From the NCBI GenBank assembly GCA_021464245.1, contig JADCRB010000042.1, positions 1,426,001-1,490,000 of the forward strand: DNA of 64,000 bases. The letters are read 5' to 3'. The notes under the pieces were generated by a model. That model worked only from the letters and a program-made list of their open reading frames with translations, made no database searches and had not been told where the DNA came from. The translations under genes and the position numbers were made by a program. The DNA is from Carallia brachiata (taxonomy: Eukaryota > Streptophyta > Magnoliopsida > Malpighiales > Rhizophoraceae). This document shows, piece after piece, positions 1-10,809 of this stretch (the first letter of the stretch is position 1; every line of letters begins with the position of its first letter).

Positions 1-3000
1 TTGAATGTACGCTTCCAACGGTTATAAAATCAGTATCAGTTACAGGTGCTATAACCAACATACATGTAAGTACTTCTATTTCTTTTTTAATGCAAAAAAA
101 AAAAGGAAAAAGACTTTCTAGTAGACCTTGAAAGTCTAATTCACAGCCAAATACAAATTTAGATATGATCATATTCAGAATTGGTATCTTCGAAAAATGT
201 TAAGTCAAAATTACATGACACACAATTGTACACAATAAAACCAAAGGATAAATCTTAGCTTATGACCGTATTTCTGAGAACTAAAAGACGGGAAACGTAT
301 AATAAATTTATTAAAATTTGAATACATAATCAAGAAATTTTAAAAAGAGTGTTACAATCTGTTACGCTTAAAAGTACAAGACAGTTCCTTAAATTCAAGG
401 CGCCGATTACTCATTTACATTTCATGTACGTGCATCCGTGCTGGGAAGACTGGCCTACACATTCACCTGGCTGAAAGGCCAACGTATCGAGACCTGTGAA
501 ATTAGTTCTGCACCTGTTTGGACCACATTACATTGTTGTGGGCTTCATTTTTGCCTCAATCCACTCTCCATGTTTTGTCATTGGCCCCCATCAAGGTTTA
601 TATCAGATTCCAATTTGCCATCCACGACCACTATTGTAGCTACAACCGTAAGGTAGCAGCAGTTACTGTCACATTTTATTTTCTTTTTAGTTCATTGAAA
701 TGGAAAAGTAGATGTAATGTCCCAAATATTGTATCCATTAGAAGAGTACATTTTGTGAGTGTACGTTTAATTTTACTGAACGTTTTGGTAGAAAATCGAT
801 GTCATAATTTTTGACATGATAACGAGTGATCTAATTATTAAAATATTATGTGGTCACAATTTATTTTTTAGCAGTGATAATTTCCATAATCGACCATAAT
901 TGAAGAATTGGCTGCCTACTTCTCACAATCGAAAACCTTTGTTTATTTTGCCTCGGAAACGTTTAAATATGTCAATAATCATTACTTCCAATTAATCTGT
1001 AAAATTGCAAAAAAAAATTTCATCAATTCACACGAGCTATTAAGATATATAAATGAGCATCATAAAATCAACCATAAGATAAACTGCAGAAGCTGCCCAG
1101 ATTCAAATTGATTGGCTCTATCACTTAGCAATAAATAAGATACTTGACTAGTTTCACACTAATATAGAGAATTGTGCTTCTAAGGTCGTCTTATGAGAAT
1201 TAAATCTCTATTCACGCCCAAGCTGACTGAAGACAACCTCATCATAAGTGCATATCAAAACAAAAAATGAACGGTTGTGATTAGAGTGTGGAAGATTGTG
1301 AGGCTACTTTACATGACCATTTTTATTACGGTACATGTATAAAACACCAGTTTCAATTAAATTCAATATTAATTTTGGCGTGCACGGCGAAACCAGAAAA
1401 TATGAAAGCTGGTCAAACTTTTTGGCGTATGAATGCTTGACAAATCAAACTTTCGCAGTACTTGGATTACTAATTTAGCAAAGGCTTTGATCCTTTACGG
1501 GCATCAAAAATGTTACGAAGACTCGAAAAATAAATACAATCTTATAAATATACAATTATAATCGCTAACAATAATTTTTATATTTTTCTCCTATATCATA
1601 ACCAATGATTATAATTGAACAAGGGAATTTGTGTTTAAATTGTGTTCATTTTTCGTGTCTCTATCGTAAAATTCTGCTGGTATATGTCCCTTTTTTCCAG
1701 CGTAGCACATTTTCCACGATCAATTGGACCCTTGTTTACGGGTCAAAAAATTGGACCAAAATCGCTTCAGTTTTATGTAACTATCAAAGCTTTCAACATT
1801 AAGTCCAAAATTGTTTGGCAAAGTATCTTTTGGAAATTTCCTTTTCCCTCTGCACACGAAATAAACGTCCTTAATTAGGTGTCTTCCACAATGTCTGTGT
1901 TTGCTAATAAAACAATTTTTTATTTTGTCTTTCATACTCATTGAATAAAATGACAGATAACATAATGTTTCTTTCGAACATGTAAGCCTATAAATTTAGC
2001 TCAAAGGCCTCAAATTCAATTTCTGAGAGGTCAAATTTGATACAGTGCGTACAAGCTAACACCATACTGCAATACAGCACAAAAGTTCATTTTCGGGCCA
2101 GTTATTTATCATTTCTGGCATATACCTCCGTTTAGATGATCTAACTCTTAATGGCAAATTTTTGTGGGCGGGGGGAGAAATTTTGTAAAGAGCAAGAAAT
2201 GAGGATCCAAAATTGAAAGTGTAAGGCAACCATCTATAAATGATAGGCGCAAATGCCAGGGACAAAATTGAAGGACCAAGAAGAAAGGCTTTGTTTAATC
2301 ACTGTTACAGTAAGTCACCAGAAGCCTTCCATAACCAATAAGCAGAAATACTATTTTGGCAAGCTTGGATGGACACAAACGGCATGTTCAACACATGATG
2401 CTAGGTACTATAAGTTCATCACTCCAACTCCCCAAACAAAACAATCTGTTAGCATGGTAATGTCCGGATAGTATAAGAAAAAACATGTTTGATCTCTAGG
2501 AGCATTTTTTTTTCCCTTTATAATTGAGGAAATGATTAGAGATTTCACCTTCATAAAGTTCTATTGGACTTGGGATGGGAATGGTTTCCCAAATTCAAGT
2601 ATTTAACTTAAATAGGGTCTGTTCCTATCATGGCATTGGTTATGAAAGTCCTGACATAAGTTTGCCGTAATTTTATTCTTAGTGAATGTTTTAGTTAATA
2701 GCTATTTTGTTTCAGGAAAAAAAAAGGGGAAAAAAAAGGCTATGAATAGCAACAAAGATGACCAATTCCAATTGTTACTCGTCAAATTGCCAATTTTTGC
2801 AAATAAAAATAAGATAAAAGGAATCTGAAAACTAGAGAGAAGCAAATTCTAGAACTACACGTTTTCCCTTCATTTTGTTTCTTAACTTTGTAAGCGAACC
2901 CCTTTTGTCGTACTTTCATTGTTTTTTTTTTTTTAATAATAAAAATAGAATTGTTGCATTAATATTTAGTGAATTCATATATAAGACCAACGTAAAAGTG

Positions 3001-3290
3001 TCGAAAATACTTATTTAAAATAAGAAAGTAAAACGACACAAATAACTTACGTAACATATGGTCAAAACGACCATTAATCATACGCGCACAGAATCCGAGA
3101 CAACCTCGGATCAAATTCGGTAAGAGAAAGCTGCTTAAAGCAGCACTAACCACCCTTCAATGGACTATGTTTGAAACCGTCCACAAATAGCCTGCATTAA
3201 TTTCTGAAACAATCAAAATACTAGCGTAAACATAATCACAGGCATTACAAGCCATCAAACTCAAACAAAAGCACCAAACGCTCTTCCTGT
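1..3290. other. AT-rich stretch, no gene recognised
   Basis: I see no supported gene here. Open frames are short, mostly lack ATG starts and match no family I know. The stretch holds scattered homopolymers, for example A-runs near 96 and 2716 and a T-run near 2923. A somewhat less AT-rich patch at 430-660 could be a decayed gene or repeat, but both strands break quickly on translation. Confidence 0.5.
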
Positions 3291-3295
3291 CTAGT

Positions 3296-3763
3296 CTAGG
3301 GGCAAAGATGGTAGTCAGTGGCGGTGACGGCGGCTGCGACGAGGAAGTGGTTAGCGAGGGAGGAGGTGTGGATAGTGGCGTCGGTTGCTACGGCCGAGGC
3401 GGCAGCACAGGGGGCGGCGCTGGTGGCACAAACTCCAACTATAGTGGCATGGTCTCCCGCGTTTGCACTGGCGGTCGGTACTGCAACAGCAGCAGCGAAT
3501 GCAGAAACAAAGACAGCTTCGCTGGCAACCGGTACGGTGACGTCGGCGATGGTAGCTGCGGCAGAGACGGCAGCGTTGGCAGTTGCTTCCGCCGCTGGAA
3601 ACTGCGAAAAAAGTGAGAAATGATCAGGGAGTGTAGATTTAGAGCGAAGAAGGCTGGAGGCGACGTTATTGAAGCTTGATTGAAGGATACTAAGCCAAAA
3701 AGCTCCATCATAAAGATACGGGGGTATGCTAAGGTGGGAGCAAACAGAGAAGAGGAAGATCGT
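3296..3763 (-). other. Unresolved GC-rich block, possible Ala-rich coding frame
   Basis: This is an abrupt GC-rich island in AT-rich surroundings. On the minus strand one frame stays open for 155 codons, from the stop ending at 3764 to the TAG at 3296-3298. It is strongly Ala/Val/Thr-rich and has no ATG. A second minus frame opens at an ATG pair (3711) and runs 90 codons. The plus strand has a 102-codon Gly/Ser-rich frame starting at 3308. Several frames are open at once, so openness alone is weak evidence. A TATA-like motif on the minus strand near 3950 and a pyrimidine-rich leader favour minus transcription. An ATG in a spliced upstream exon, a degraded gene or a non-coding RNA are all possible. 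I recognise no family. Confidence 0.3.
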
Positions 3764-3945
3764 TTACAGGAACGAAAGAAGGAGGTGAGGGGTAGAAAGA
3801 CAAAGCTAAGGCTAAGGGAAAAAAAATTGGTGGCTGACAGGGGGAGGTGAGGCCACCACCGCTAGCCAGCAAGGTAAGTGAAGTTGTAGGTTGAAGAGTT
3901 TAAGAGAGTTTAGAGAGAGACTGATGATTAGAGAGAGACTCACAG

Positions 3946-3955
3946 CTTTTATAGT
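3946..3955 (-). promoter_or_regulatory. TATA-like box upstream of GC-rich block
   Basis: On the minus strand the sequence reads CTATAAAAGC, a good plant TATA box. It is followed by a CT-rich stretch typical of a plant 5' leader. It lies about 240 nt upstream of the first minus-strand ATG (3711). Its function is inferred only from motif and position. Confidence 0.35.
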
Positions 3956-3979
3956 ATTATACTTTCATTGTTATTGACC

Positions 3980-6900
3980 TTCACTTCGATAAGGAATTAT
4001 GTTGTGTTCATATCAAATCAAAAGATGACCTAATGAGGCTATGTTTTTGTTCTAAAGACAAATTCCGGCTACTGAAAATACAGAAAAACTAAGTACATGT
4101 ATTTTGTACTGTACAAGTAAACACACAAGAGTAAAATTGTTGGGTAAACCTTAGGAGAATGAAGAAATATTATAAGGCCTCCTATATTCGTGTGCCCTCC
4201 GTACTCCCACAAACTACAGTTTTACAGCTACGTAGTGGAGCCATGGGAATATTGTCCACTGTATTTAATTTGCGTTCTCCACTAAATTATGCTTCATCAA
4301 AATTAAAATTTACATTTTTGTAACTACTCATAAGTAGTCTAACGTTTGTAACTATTCATAAGTAGTCTAACGTTAATGACAAACTTAAAATTAAAATTAT
4401 ATGAGTTAGATGCATGGTTATGAGTTTAACTTGATCTCTGTATCTACATTTTATATTTCAAGTGCTTTCAAGGAACTCTTTTTCCCAAAAACAAAATGTT
4501 GTAAGAATTTGAAGAAGTAGAGATTGAACTCCTAAGTTTTCTTCAAACTATGAAACTTGTTTCTTTTTTTTTTTTAACAATAAAAAAAGATACTTCGTAG
4601 ATGTGTTATTTATCATATTTGTGAGCTAAAGTTCTAGTATTCTCGTTTGAATATCTCGCTCAATTACTCTCATAGGAACAGATCCACTACTGAAATATTG
4701 GTAAGCCGTCTCCCCTACAATTGATCTCAGTATTAATGAATTTAGAATCTAATAATGTGCTCTCAATATAAATCTCAAGATAATGAAACTAATGGGATTA
4801 AAAAAACTCAAATTTAAATCACGAATAAAAAATATTATTCCAATAACAACCAAACTACTAATTTGAGTTTTCTATCTAACTTGTTTAGTTAGTGTTCCGA
4901 GGCAACCCCTATATTATTAAACCCACACAAGTATTGGTGGAGTGCAATTCGGGGGGGTGGCTAGTCACTAGTGAATATGGATACTAAAGTGAAAGCACGA
5001 TGGCAGGACGGTAAAGTCAACGGGACTAGGTTTCGGACACACAGAAAGAACTGAGCCGCTTGTGTGGATATTGGCGTTTAATGAAGATGAACATGAACAT
5101 ACGGCAGTTTCACCTTCTTAAGGTTAGGTCACATGATTGCCCGAACAATTCGATGAAAATAAGAAAAGAAAATTTGTCACGTGGATTATCAACGCCGTTC
5201 ATCCTTCGACACGTGGTAGTTAGCATATTTCATCTCCCATCACTCCTTTTGCTTTCATTGCCATCAATGTCATCTTTGTTTCTAAAATAAGTTGTCAACA
5301 GTAATTAAGTAACCTTTAATTGATTCAAATAAAAGTAATAGTGAGGGCAGACGTAATTCAAGTGGTGGGAGAAATATTTTTCTTTTATTATCCAATTATG
5401 AGTTCCCAATCGACTAGATTATAGACAAAAAAAATAAAATAAAATTAGTAGTTCACCAATATTATTTAATTTTGTCAAATTATTCTAATATCTTTCCATC
5501 AGTTCAAAAAGATGATTTAGTGTTCTTTAATTTTCAATATGAGATTATCAGTAATTTATCCGTTAAATACTAATACGCCACTATTTTGATATTCAATAAT
5601 GATCATTTTGAGCAGGCTTAACACATTTTGACATTTTTCTTTTCAATCTCGCTTCTAATGCCCTTGTCTCTTTTATGTATTTTCTCTCTTCAATTTTTTT
5701 TAATCTTGTTTTGCAATGGTAGAATTTCTTATAATAGTACGTCGGCTTGGGATCAATTACGGTAGAATCACAATTAATATTCCCATTCTAAGAACTCTCT
5801 CACCCCCAAATGATCCCCGTTAAAACTACAAAACAAGTTCAAACTCTTGGCGACGAAAACAAAATAAATATAATAAAATAAAGTACCTAATAGTTTCTAA
5901 TTATAAACCAACCTTGGAAATTTGTTTAAAAAAAAAAAAAATCAACCAAAACCAGATGTTGGCAGCTTAAAGTTACAATTTTGTGTATGGTAACCACAAA
6001 CTTAGACTTGTTGTTGGAAATTTAAGGATGCAGAAAACGGAGAGCAATCTTTGGATCAGATGGGGTACAATTGTTACGTCGAGGATCGATGGGAAGTTGG
6101 GAATAGTGTTGCTTTCTGGAATTGATGGCTTGATGGGGTTTGAACGATTTCTGGCATTGGTGTTGGAGCTTCTTGTTTGCAATGAAAATAAACATATGCC
6201 GGCAAGGATGGTAGCTATTTGGGAGGTGAGGGTATCCACAACACACTCTTTTGAAATCTCCTACATCAATTCCTTTCGTCCTCGCTTTCCTGTGAGATGT
6301 CGTGTGGAATATATCACTAACATCCAGAATTTTCAGGATGAGACGAGTTTAAGGGTAAATCAGTTATGGAAGAGGTCGGCGAATAGAGAAGACAGAGCAA
6401 ATGCATAGAGGGGTGGACAAATAAATTACTACAAGGTGGGAGAGCGCGGAGAGAGAAATCTGAGCTTGACTAAGATAGCTCATCCTTAAGTTTCAAAGAT
6501 GTGACTTGTCAACATTCAATGACATTGAGTGAACTAAACATTGTACCATATATTAACGGTTTTAAGAATGATGTTAACCTTACGTAGACAAATTGAAAGT
6601 TACTCATCTATTTTCTTAAAATTGAAAGAATAAAGATTAGTATAACGGTTATGGATACGATTCAAGTAAAATTTTTCATAAGATTACATGTATATCTAAT
6701 TTCGCATAAGTAATAGAAGTTGATGACTTTTACTATTAGATATCATAGAGTTGGTTCCTTATGAATTTAGTGTAAAGTTCTAATCTATTGTGCAAATACA
6801 ACAAACATAATTTTATTTGATAGCACTATTCGATGTCACCTTACATTTTCATTTTCATTAACCAAAAATTAATCCTTTTTTTTTTTCATAAATTAAGTAT

Positions 6901-7140
6901 TTAGTTACTAGGAACTTATCTTGTTCCCCTAAAAATATTGTCATTTTCTGATGGGGAAAATTAACATAATCTCACATTGCCAGTTAGAAATGTTGCTTGT
7001 TTACTGTCCACAAAATCAATAATTATATATCTATAGGTGAACTTATGCTTTTTCTGTTTTTATATAAAGAAAATGAAATAGTAGAAGTGGTATCTATAAT
7101 TCTACTAAAAAATATTGAAAATTACAATTCTATATTTAAG
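3980..7140. other. Intergenic, no gene recognised
   Basis: AT-rich sequence with no supported gene. A less AT-rich patch at about 5980-6480 has overlapping open frames on both strands of up to 141 codons. They begin at GTG rather than ATG and resemble nothing I recognise. The region is upstream of the MADS-box gene, so distal regulatory sequence is possible but not visible. Confidence 0.45.
4318..4373. repeat. Tandem 28-bp duplication with hairpin core
   Basis: Two adjacent 28-bp units (4318-4345 and 4346-4373) differ by one base. Each contains an ACTACT/AGTAGT-type inverted repeat around CATA, perfect in the first unit, so each can fold into a short hairpin. Confidence 0.85.
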
Positions 7141-7149
7141 AGAAATGCG

Positions 7150-7245
7150 AACAGACCAAATGATATCGTTCTACCCTGCTTAGATTTGAACCCGGATCAC
7201 AAAGTTAGAAGCTCGACGTCTGACCCAGCTAGATCACATGAACGG
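7150..7245 (-). mobile_element. tRNA-derived SINE-like head
   Basis: Read on the minus strand, this stretch looks like a tRNA gene body. It has an A-box-like TGATCTAGCTGGGTCAGA and, about 45 nt later, a B-box-like GGGTTCAAATCT. That is the Pol III promoter of plant SINEs. It does not fold into a complete tRNA, since the acceptor arms do not pair. The lower-coordinate side is AT-rich, as a degenerate SINE tail would be. No clear target-site duplication was found. It lies about 0.4 kb upstream of the SEP3-like start codon. Confidence 0.5.
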
Positions 7246-7314
7246 TGGTAACTTATGTTTTTTACCAATGCATTATCAGATCTTTTTTCCTTCACCGTCC
7301 GATCAACGGCAGTC

Positions 7315-7330
7315 GACGTCATTGACGTCA
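7315..7330. promoter_or_regulatory. Paired ACGT-core (bZIP-type) sites upstream of SEP3-like gene
   Basis: A GACGTC palindrome (7315-7320) is followed two bases later by TGACGTCA (7323-7330), a perfect C-box/CRE palindrome bound by plant bZIP proteins. They lie about 340 nt upstream of the MADS-box ATG. A G-box CACGTG follows at 7437-7442. The motif calls are direct; regulatory use is inferred. Confidence 0.4.
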
Positions 7331-7503
7331 GAAACCCCTTGGATTTGAAGACTGAGATATACAGCCTTAAAGCAGGACAATTTCTGTACTTTTTTCTTTC
7401 CCTCTTTTTCTTTAAAAAAAAAAATGTTCTAATGTTCACGTGGTCCGATTCTCATAAATCGCATAGCTAGGAGGAGAAAGTGGTGGTGGTGGTGGAGAGA
7501 GCA

Positions 7504-7510
7504 TATAAAT
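7504..7510 (+). promoter_or_regulatory. TATA box of SEP3-like gene
   Basis: TATAAAT sits about 155 nt upstream of the MADS-box start. Initiation about 30 nt downstream gives a leader of roughly 125 nt. That leader begins with a six-codon upstream ORF (ATG at 7547, stop at 7565-7567). Confidence 0.55.
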
Positions 7511-7662
7511 AAGGGGTTCAACGACAAACTATTCACAACTGGCAAAATGGTTGCAAAAACCAAGTGAGGCTTTTGATCATCGAAGAATTGTTGGGTTCTG
7601 TTGGGTACAAAAAGAAAAAAAAAATCTTTGAAGCAAACCAAAGCAAAAGGAAGAAAAAAAAA

Positions 7663-9242
7663 ATGGGGAGAGGTAGGGTTGAGTTGAAGAGAATTGAGAA
7701 CAAGATCAACAGACAAGTGACCTTTGCAAAGAGAAGAAATGGGCTTTTGAAGAAAGCCTTTGAGCTTTCCGTTCTGTGTGATGCTGAGGTTGCTCTCATC
7801 ATCTTCTCCAATAGGGGAAAGCTGTACGAGTTTTGCAGTAGTTCAAGGTATCACCAAAACAACGAAACCTTGTACCCCATTTCATAAAATAAGCTTCTCC
7901 CTTTTCCCCTTCCTTCTCCCTCTCTCTCTCTCTCTTTCTGTCTCTCTCTCTCTCACGCACACACACAATTTCTCAATTTTCCATTTGCTAGATTCTCCCA
8001 ATTTTCTATTTGCGGCCCTTCTTTTTTTTTTTTTTTTGAAGTCTGACTCTAGATCTTGAGAGCTTGGTGAGTTCATTTTTGCTGTTTCTGATATTGGCTT
8101 GGCTTTGAGGACCCAAAAAACAAATGGGAAACACAAAAAAAAAGACTGTGAGAGAGAAAGACAGAAAAAAGAGAGGGAAACAAAAGTAGTTTTTATCTCT
8201 GCCGAGGTTTGCCGTTTCTGTGAATGTCTCGGTGTTTATAGCAGGTTGAGTCTTTTGGTGTTGGAATTGATGTTGGATTTGCAACTGGAAAACCTCAAAG
8301 AAAGAAAAATAGAAAAATTTGCTGTTTTTAATGACTTCTTTTTAATTTTCCGTCCTGTATTTGTTCGCAGCAGCACCCCCCAAAGTCCATTTTGTTTTGC
8401 CTTTTATCAAACTTTTCCTTTTCTGTTCGTAACCTGAATTTTCCATTTTTGTGATGATAATTTTCGTGTTGAAAAAAAGTGATCCGATCGATTCACGAAG
8501 CTGGTGTTTGGAGTTTTCTTCTTAATTAAACGAGCAAAAGAAGCTGTCTTCTAGGCTTCGGTTTTGATTGTTTTGAAGCAATTAAGGTTTGGTTCTTGTT
8601 TTCCTATAGCTAATTGAGCCAGTACTCAAAAAACCATTTCACTTTTTGGTTTCTCTTTGTTCATTCTTTCCTCTCATTTTCCTGAGCAAATTCCTAAAGA
8701 TCTCTTCTTTTTTAGTGTAATTAATTCCATACAAATTGATGGGGTGCTTTAATTTTGAGTAAAAAACTTCCAATTCGTTGGATCTCTCTCTTCTGGCTCT
8801 CTTCTGAAAGCTCTGGCTTTTAGTGTTTTGTTCCAACTTATTTCACTTTCTTTTCCCAGATCAATCTTTTTCTTTTCCTTGTTCAGACAATTCAGTTTGG
8901 TCTGGGAACTGGGAATATTGAACAGATTTTTCAGGTTTCGAATTTGAGAAAATTAAGGGTAATTTAATATTTCATGCTCTCCTCCCCACGCTTTTGATAC
9001 AGACATTCTTTGTCCATCAAAGGTATCTCCTTTTTCTGTTGTTCAGATTCAGGTTCAAAGATTGGTCCTTTACTCCTTTCAAATGGAGCTTCCTTTCTTT
9101 CCACTGGATCATCTCTCTCTCTCTCTCTCTCTCACTCAAACACACAAGAATACAAGACAGAAAAGAGGGTTCTGTTTCAATCGATCAGTCAAGTGGATGG
9201 GAGACATTTTAGGGTTTTGGTCTTTCCAAGAATCTAGGGCTA

Positions 9243-9275
<33 letters not shown>

Positions 9276-10767
9276 GTGGGAGCTTTTTCTTTCATTCAGA
9301 TCTGAAATTAAACCGATCATGATGGGTTTTGAAGTTTGTAAATGAGTAAGTGATCAACCCCAATGTCCGTTAGATGTATAGATTCTTGTTGGTATCGGCA
9401 AAGTTCCATTTTTTTATTATCCTTTTTCTTTATTATTCAGTTTTTAATTAGGGTTTGTTTTTAATTAGGGTTTAATTACCTATACATGCACAATGATTGG
9501 GTTTTCATTAGTTAAATTTAGTCTTGGTTAAAAAAAAAAACAGTTAAATTTAGTCCTTTATTCCCTCATTAAAAAATCTGTTATAATTAATAAAATAATA
9601 AGTACCTTGACATTGCCTACAATTAAAACCCAAAAAAAAAAAAAAAAAAACAAAGGTTGGAAGAGAGGGATTTGAGATGTAAACAATCATTGTAGGCCTT
9701 CTCTTTTGTTTTATTTTTTTTGTCCCTAGTTACCAGGAAAAGTAGAAGAAGCCAAAGCTGCTATCATGCTTGTATTTGATGGGATTGTGCTGTCTATCCA
9801 TTTATACCGATGGAATTTCTAATGTTACCATGATATACATGTTCAGCATGCTTAAAACACTTGAGAGGTACCAGAAATGCAACTATGGAGCACCAGAGCC
9901 AAATGTGTCTGCAAGGGAGGCCTTGGTAATGTTTTCACTTCTGTTTTCTCAGTTAATTAACCTTTTTGCCTGCTGGAGATTGTTATATGTCTCACCATTA
10001 TTGGTAATCTCTACTAAGGTCTGTCGTTTTAACTAGGATATAATAAAAGAAACCAAAGATAGTGAAAAATTAACCCTTTTTAAATATCGTTTGAGATGAT
10101 AGGTTTCATGGGGTATGGCCTTTCATCACTTTTACCCCCAAAATCGAAGAAGGAGAAGGTTAAAATGGTGCTGTTTGTAGGGGTTAAAAAGATGATGCAT
10201 TTCCATCATCATTATCATCATCATCATCATCATCATCATTATTATTATTATTATTATTATTTTAGGGTGGGATGGGGGGATTAGGAATGTCCATGAGTTA
10301 TTTTCAGATTCAAAGAAATACAATTAACAGAGAATTTTGAACCCACGTCTGTACACTTTATTCCTTTAATATTTTGCCCTTTTTCCCTTATTGGGATGAA
10401 ATCCATATTTTCAAGGATATTCCATGTGGTTACTGTCAAAAAAAAAAAAAAGGGATATTCCATGTGGTTCCAACTTTTTCAATCAACACTTTTTATCTGG
10501 CTTCTATTGGATTGCTAATTACAAAGTTCAATATTACAACCTATATTCTTTTATTGATTCGGAATCCATTGTCTTTTTACATTCAATTCACATGAACGTG
10601 ATTAAGGAACAAGTTGATATGCTGTTACACAGATTAGTAATTCAACTCATTCTCTTAAAAAGATTTAATATTGAGGACTTTGGCTTGTCCTGGTGGCAAG
10701 AGGCAGCAGCCTCTTGTCCAATGGGGGGGTTTGTCTCATTATCCCCTTCTTACTCATACTAAGACAA

Positions 10768-10809
<42 letters not shown>

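Noticed and set aside
5973..6408. Overlapping frames of 88 and 141 codons
   Set aside because: Both start at GTG, the strands conflict, and no domain is recognisable.
7429..8284. Several minus-strand frames around SEP3-like exon 1
   Set aside because: All are Phe/Leu/Lys-rich products of T-runs and CT repeats, antisense to the MADS exon and leader.
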